Shown: positions 60,201 through 64,000 of the stretch, piece after piece | Numbering within the stretch: position 1 is the stretch's first letter | Layout of the letters: every line of letters begins with the position of its first letter | Assembly (NCBI GenBank): GCA_002914805.1 | Contig: JXTB01000108.1 | Span: 179,103 to 243,102, forward strand | Length of the DNA stretch: 64,000 nucleotides | Direction of reading: 5' to 3' | DNA from: Parasponia andersonii | Lineage: Eukaryota; Streptophyta; Magnoliopsida; Rosales; Cannabaceae | Program-made: the position numbers and the translations under genes | The notes under the pieces: model-generated | Seen by the model: only the letters and a program-made list of their open reading frames with translations | What the model was told of the DNA's origin: nothing | Database searches by the model: none

Positions 60201-63200
60201 AACAATTTTTTTTGGAAAAAAAAAGAATAAAGAAGAGAGAGGGAGAGAGCATACTCTTGTAAAGAAGTCAGGTGGAGAAAATCGATCAAAGTGACGATGG
60301 CGGAAATCTGAATACCACCCTTCTCCCATATGTACCTTTACCTAATCATTATTAACAACAAAATAATTAATAAAATGGTGAGATAGTTATAAGTAATTGA
60401 TATTGGTAATGAAAATCAAGCTTAATTAAGCTCTATTATAATGCTGTGGAGTACTGCACCTGAAGAATTGTCTGAACTGGTCGATCTTGAAGAACGAAAT
60501 CAGTAGCATGAAGATTGCTGGCTGGCAGTAAAAAGTCGGGCTTTTTCACATAACCACAGCTACCATTGGCTCTGAACATCCCTTGCATAATCCAGAGGTG
60601 CTTCTCGTGTCTCTTTGATGGATTTTGAAGTCAATTTATTTAGGTTGCACGGAGGATGCATAAACATTAATTATAATTAAAGTACCCAAAAACTTATAAA
60701 GGGCTCTTTTATATATGTGATATGTAAAAAGACAAACTAAAAAAGATAGCACTAACAGGTAGAACTAGAAGTGTAAAATTCACGTTTAAATTTATAGGTA
60801 ATTAATCAGCATATGAAGCAGAGCATAAAGAGATGGATTATGAGCTCACAAATTAAGATCATCCGACCTTATATAAGATGATTTCTTCATTTTAGTGAAG
60901 CATGGTAAAAGACATCTGATTTGGATGAATGATACCACTTTTAATTTCCATGTGAAATCGGAATAAAATCCAAAAGCGTAGCCTTTGAGCCCAAGTGATT
61001 TTTAATTAAATTCTATGTGGTTTTGAGCCTTTGAGCGTCAAAATCGCAATTTTAAATATTTTAGGTTTATTTATTTGGGGGTTAATTTGTAATTCTAAAA
61101 TTTTTAGTAAGAGTGATTCTATTACTATCATTTCGTCTACTTTCCTCGTACTTTTTCTAAATCTACTCATTCATTAAAATCTAAAATTAAAATACTACTT
61201 TCTACATCTTAATTTTTTACTAGATCACCTTTTGTGCAATTGTCTTTTCTTTTCACGCCCGTTGTCCCTCTCTGCAATTATTCTCACCTATCTCTCTCAT
61301 CTTCTTTCATTCAGGCCACCTATCTTTTCTTCTCTTTTCCTCTTCTTCTTTACTTGTGTTCTTCAACCGAAAATACACTAAAATTCTTCAAAATCAAATC
61401 ACTTACCTAATTCTGTTTCCATGGCCAGTGTTTCACAAATCAAATAATAAAGATAAAAGTAAATTTAATCACGTTAATGACAAAACTGATTTCTTTTTAA
61501 GTCGAATCATATTCTTCACACCACAAGAATATGGAGCTATAATGAGAAAAGAGAATATGAAAATATGTTAAATTCCTCTTTTTCCAATTTCAAGTAGCTA
61601 ACTTATTATTTCTGTGTTAATATCACCTCTCATCTCTTTCTTCTAATTCTTTACATCTCCGATGCTTGTCAATTATCAGATTCAATCTGAGGTATTATTC
61701 TCAAAGGAAATCCCTCTCCAATACTTGTCGATCACCTATTACAATCCAACAGAATATTTTAAAAGAAAATGCCATTACATCTTGATTGATGCATGGAATA
61801 CTCTTCTTCATTTTTTTTTTCCGAATTTCAGTGTTATCTTTTTAACATATAGAGTTAGAAACATTGAGAACAAAAAAGAGCATAATCTTCCATCCGTCTA
61901 TCATATTCGTATTTATTCATTAGATCTTATTTTTATGAATTTTATTAACGGTGTGGATTTTTTTTCAATAATATGTTCGTTATCCACAAACTATTCCTAT
62001 TGATGGTAAGAATTTTTTTGAATATGTCATTGAATTCATTCGAGACGTGAGCAAAACTCAGACCGGAGAAGATTATGGTTCATGGGTTCTAATTATTGGA
62101 ATTCTATTTTTATTTATTTTTGTTTCGAATTGGTCTACTTTAGAAAATCATACAGTTACTTGAGTTAGCCGCTTACCGTTGAAAGATGTGTGTATTTTTT
62201 TTTTTTAAAAAAAGGAAAGTATTAAATTGTAATTTACTTAGAGGTTCTTTTGGGAAATAAAAAAAACTACTAGATTAAGATGTAGAGAGAGCAGATGGAA
62301 GGGTGGCAATAGACCTGTTCTTTTAGAAGTTAAGTTTTTGCTTTAATAAATTGTATGAACTACTCATCATTGGTATGAGTTTATGAATTAGAACTTTCAG
62401 AGAGAGTTCATCTTTTCCTTTTAAATTTTTTATATTCTGGTGAATATACTAATCTGTCATGCATAAATATTTTTTTTTGGTATTCATGCACGATCGAATA
62501 ATTAATAGATGCTCTAATTTCATCATTCTTGCGAGAATTAACAGATTTAGGAAAAGTGTGATTTGACTGTAATCTGTTAGTCTCTCTCTTATTAAATATT
62601 GACTCGACATTGGAAAATTAAATTAAGGTACAAGTTACCTGCATGTTAAATGCAACCATTTGAGCTCCGTGTATCCATCCAAGCATAGGATTATAATTGG
62701 AGGAGTTCAAACGCATACCCTTTGGGTACACTCTCAAAAAATTTCTTTGGGTAAACCTAGCCGATCAAAACGAGCCAAGTAATTTATATAATATGATGTA
62801 TTTGATTGTTTATGATTATAAGATCATAGTCCGAACATAAAACTTTTATCATAGTCCGAACATAAAACTTTTGGCTATGTATTCTGTGAACTGAATGAAT
62901 GTAGGTGAGAATAACAACTTCATACACATACCTGACAATATTTGTTCCGTACTGGGAGCTTATTGCATTCTCAAGCTCCTGCTCACTCAAGCTAAGCCGT
63001 CTGATCTTAATAGATGAGTCATCATGATCAGCAAGCCAATTTTTCAACTCACCTTTGGGCTTCCCTGCATGAATAGCAATTAGCTGCTTATATTCAGGGA
63101 CAGCATTTTCCTCGTCTTCGTCTTGATCATTATCACCACCGCCGTCATCGAGATTATCCTGCTATATAGTTCATTTTAAGTGAGTAGTTTATTATTACTT

Positions 63201-63822
63201 AATGAAACAATTATGCATAAGTGCACTAACTAATTAGCATTTCATGGACCTCATCATCATCAGCGGCAGCCTTAATTCCCCGATTTTCTTCGTCTTCATC
63301 GGAATGTTTATAGTTTAGTTTTCTACTACTAGTACTGCCATGATGAGATTCACGATACTCGGGTGGCTTAGTTGAGATCATAACCCTTTTTTTCAATGTT
63401 TCAGGCGACGGGAATTCCACTATATAGTCTGTTTTAGGGCAATACAGCATGTTCTCGAACGTTATAGTCACCATCTACGTACAAACATCAAAAATTAGTT
63501 AGAGAACTGCCAAGAACAATCGCACCAACTGCGCCTATAGAGCTTATTTTAAAACTTACATACGCTAATCAAAAATCGAGATTCAATAATTATGTTGCCT
63601 TAAAATTTTCTCTTAAAATCGTTATATTGGAGCTGAAGAGTATTAATTGAATGTGTTTTCATTAATTTGAGGTCATATATAGTCACCTGGGCCACTTTGG
63701 CTAGAAGATGTGAAGGTAGGTGTTCCTCAAACGTTATAATAACGGGATAATCAGAAGCATGAAACGCAAAATCCTTAATAGCACGCAAACAATCCAGGAG
63801 TGCCACTGGACTAGTCAGAGTC
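57217..63822 (-). CDS. Phosphoinositide-specific phospholipase C (PI-PLC), 3' part of gene
   Basis: Seven exons on the minus strand: 63687-63822, 63250-63474, 62932-63158, 62639-62756, 60460-60612, 60255-60341 and 57217-57510, all in consistent phase with GT-AG introns. They encode about 412 residues. The 5' exons (EF-hand-like part and start of the X domain, some 170-180 residues in family members) lie past the right edge. The first exon seen holds the end of the X domain ([20 protein letters not shown]), where the FEE glutamate matches a calcium ligand of animal PLC-delta. An acidic X-Y linker follows (DEDEENRG..., [13 protein letters not shown]). The Y domain has [45 protein letters not shown]. 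The C-terminal C2 domain has [36 protein letters not shown]. Family knowledge: the enzyme cleaves PIP/PIP2 at the plasma membrane in a calcium-dependent way, giving diacylglycerol and inositol phosphates. Exon 5 (60612) opens with Arg where relatives usually have Gly, and its acceptor is poor in pyrimidines, so that boundary is the least certain. Which PLC paralogue it is cannot be told. Confidence 0.9.
57638..58645. mobile_element. Long-TIR DNA element in the last PLC intron, carrying a GRF zinc-finger-like frame
   Basis: Arms of roughly 290-320 bases (57638-57930 and 58325-58645) are inverted copies. The outer ends are GTTAATCCTATTTTTGGCC and GTTAATCTCATTTTTGCCC. Each arm is itself made of two diverged direct units with the words CTGAACTTCAAAA, GGTACCCGAACTTTT-like and ACTAAAA(T/C)GTTA. 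The middle 400 bases hold an open stretch (next entry). A target duplication could not be fixed because the flank is ATT-rich. Long TIRs around a gene-like fragment suggest a Mutator-like or Pack-MULE-type element, but other superfamilies are possible. Confidence 0.65.
57972..58200 (+). pseudogene. GRF-type zinc-finger-like fragment inside the TIR element
   Basis: An open frame reads [19 protein letters not shown], then [20 protein letters not shown] directly followed by RFIECSTYG. This follows the GRF zinc-finger pattern C-G-x(4-6)-TSW-x2-NPGRRF-x2-C-x-Y, with TYW for TSW and NPKRRF for NPGRRF. The last Cys of the finger may be in the VYKYC end. It has no start codon with context and lies in an intron opposite in strand to PLC, so it is taken as a captured or decayed piece. 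GRF fingers bind nucleic acid in other proteins. Confidence 0.5.
59598..60123. mobile_element. MITE (PIF/Harbinger-like ends) in the last PLC intron
   Basis: The left end AAGGCTATCTCCAAC pairs with the complement of the right end AAGGTCATCTCCAAAC. The interior is very AT-rich with inner copies of related words (CCATCTCCAACTCATTACAC near 59683; GGTTGGAGGCCATCTT near 60053). GG(C/T)(C/T)ATCTCCAA ends are common in plant Tourist-type MITEs. The 3-base target duplication is not clear. Confidence 0.6.
60127..60215. repeat. Short tandem duplication in the PLC intron
   Basis: Two units of about 45 bases beginning AATTAGCAAATAATTT(A/T) lie head to tail beside the MITE at 59598-60123. Confidence 0.7.
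60613..62638 (-). other. Large PLC intron 4 of those in view
   Basis: About 2 kb between exons 62639-62756 and 60460-60612. It holds AT-rich DNA with two fairly long plus-strand ORFs (61356-61571 and 61662-62003) that have no recognised domain or codon pattern and are antisense to the gene. No TIRs or LTRs were seen. Confidence 0.55.
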
Positions 63823-64000
63823 CTAAATAAGGATTTAACAAATTAACACCACAATAAGTAGGAATTAAAAACGAAATAAATTGGAATCGTCTATAATTTA
63901 TCAGTAGTCTTCTTTCGCTCATCTATACTAATCATGAATATAGTATTGATATGTATCAGATACCACATAATTAGTTATTGTAATTCTTTGTAGTAGCATT

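Noticed and set aside
61356-62003. Two plus-strand ORFs in a PLC intron, considered as organelle DNA or a nested gene
   Set aside because: No plastid or mitochondrial gene motif was recognised, there is no upstream or downstream gene structure, and base composition equals that of the intron.

Overview
The window is nuclear DNA from a flowering plant, almost certainly a eudicot. It is AT-rich, has intron-split genes with plant splice sites, and is dominated by plant transposable elements. Three host protein genes are well supported. (1) A D53/SMXL6-7-8-type strigolactone-signalling repressor lies on the minus strand at 20821-25273 (three exons, about 1106 residues). (2) An intronless CRINKLY4-related receptor kinase of the CCR3/CCR4 type lies on the plus strand at 52546-54987 (813 residues). 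(3) The 3' two thirds of a phosphoinositide-specific phospholipase C gene lies on the minus strand at 57217-63822 (seven exons seen; the 5' exons lie past the right edge). These genes do not form a pathway or operon.

Left third (1-16113): the end of a Ty3/gypsy LTR (1-1261) abuts a decayed CACTA (En/Spm) DNA transposon (1262-4943) with a Transposase_24-like part, a DUF8039-like part, a dead Ulp1-like protease part, a subterminal repeat array and a clear TAGTAGTG end. A broken RNase H-like gene fragment follows. Then comes a broken Sirevirus-type Ty1/copia element (6367-16113) with a third ORF holding a plant-transposon (PF20167-like) domain and many copies of a 14-base palindrome.

Middle (16114-52545): intergenic DNA around the SMXL gene holds a hAT-like MITE with an 8-base target duplication and several (TA)n-embedded small elements with a central hairpin. 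Further right is a coding-poor LTR element (29966-34008, target duplication TGTGA). After it comes a chromovirus-type gypsy element with both LTRs (35308-44168, target duplication TATTG).

Right (52546-64000): the receptor kinase gene, another (TA)n-embedded MITE, and the PLC gene. The introns of the PLC gene have filled with TIR elements, one of which carries a GRF-type zinc-finger-like reading frame. No tRNA, rRNA or CRISPR features were seen. Two single N bases sit at microsatellite edges (34894, 52224). The retroelements are described only as fossils.
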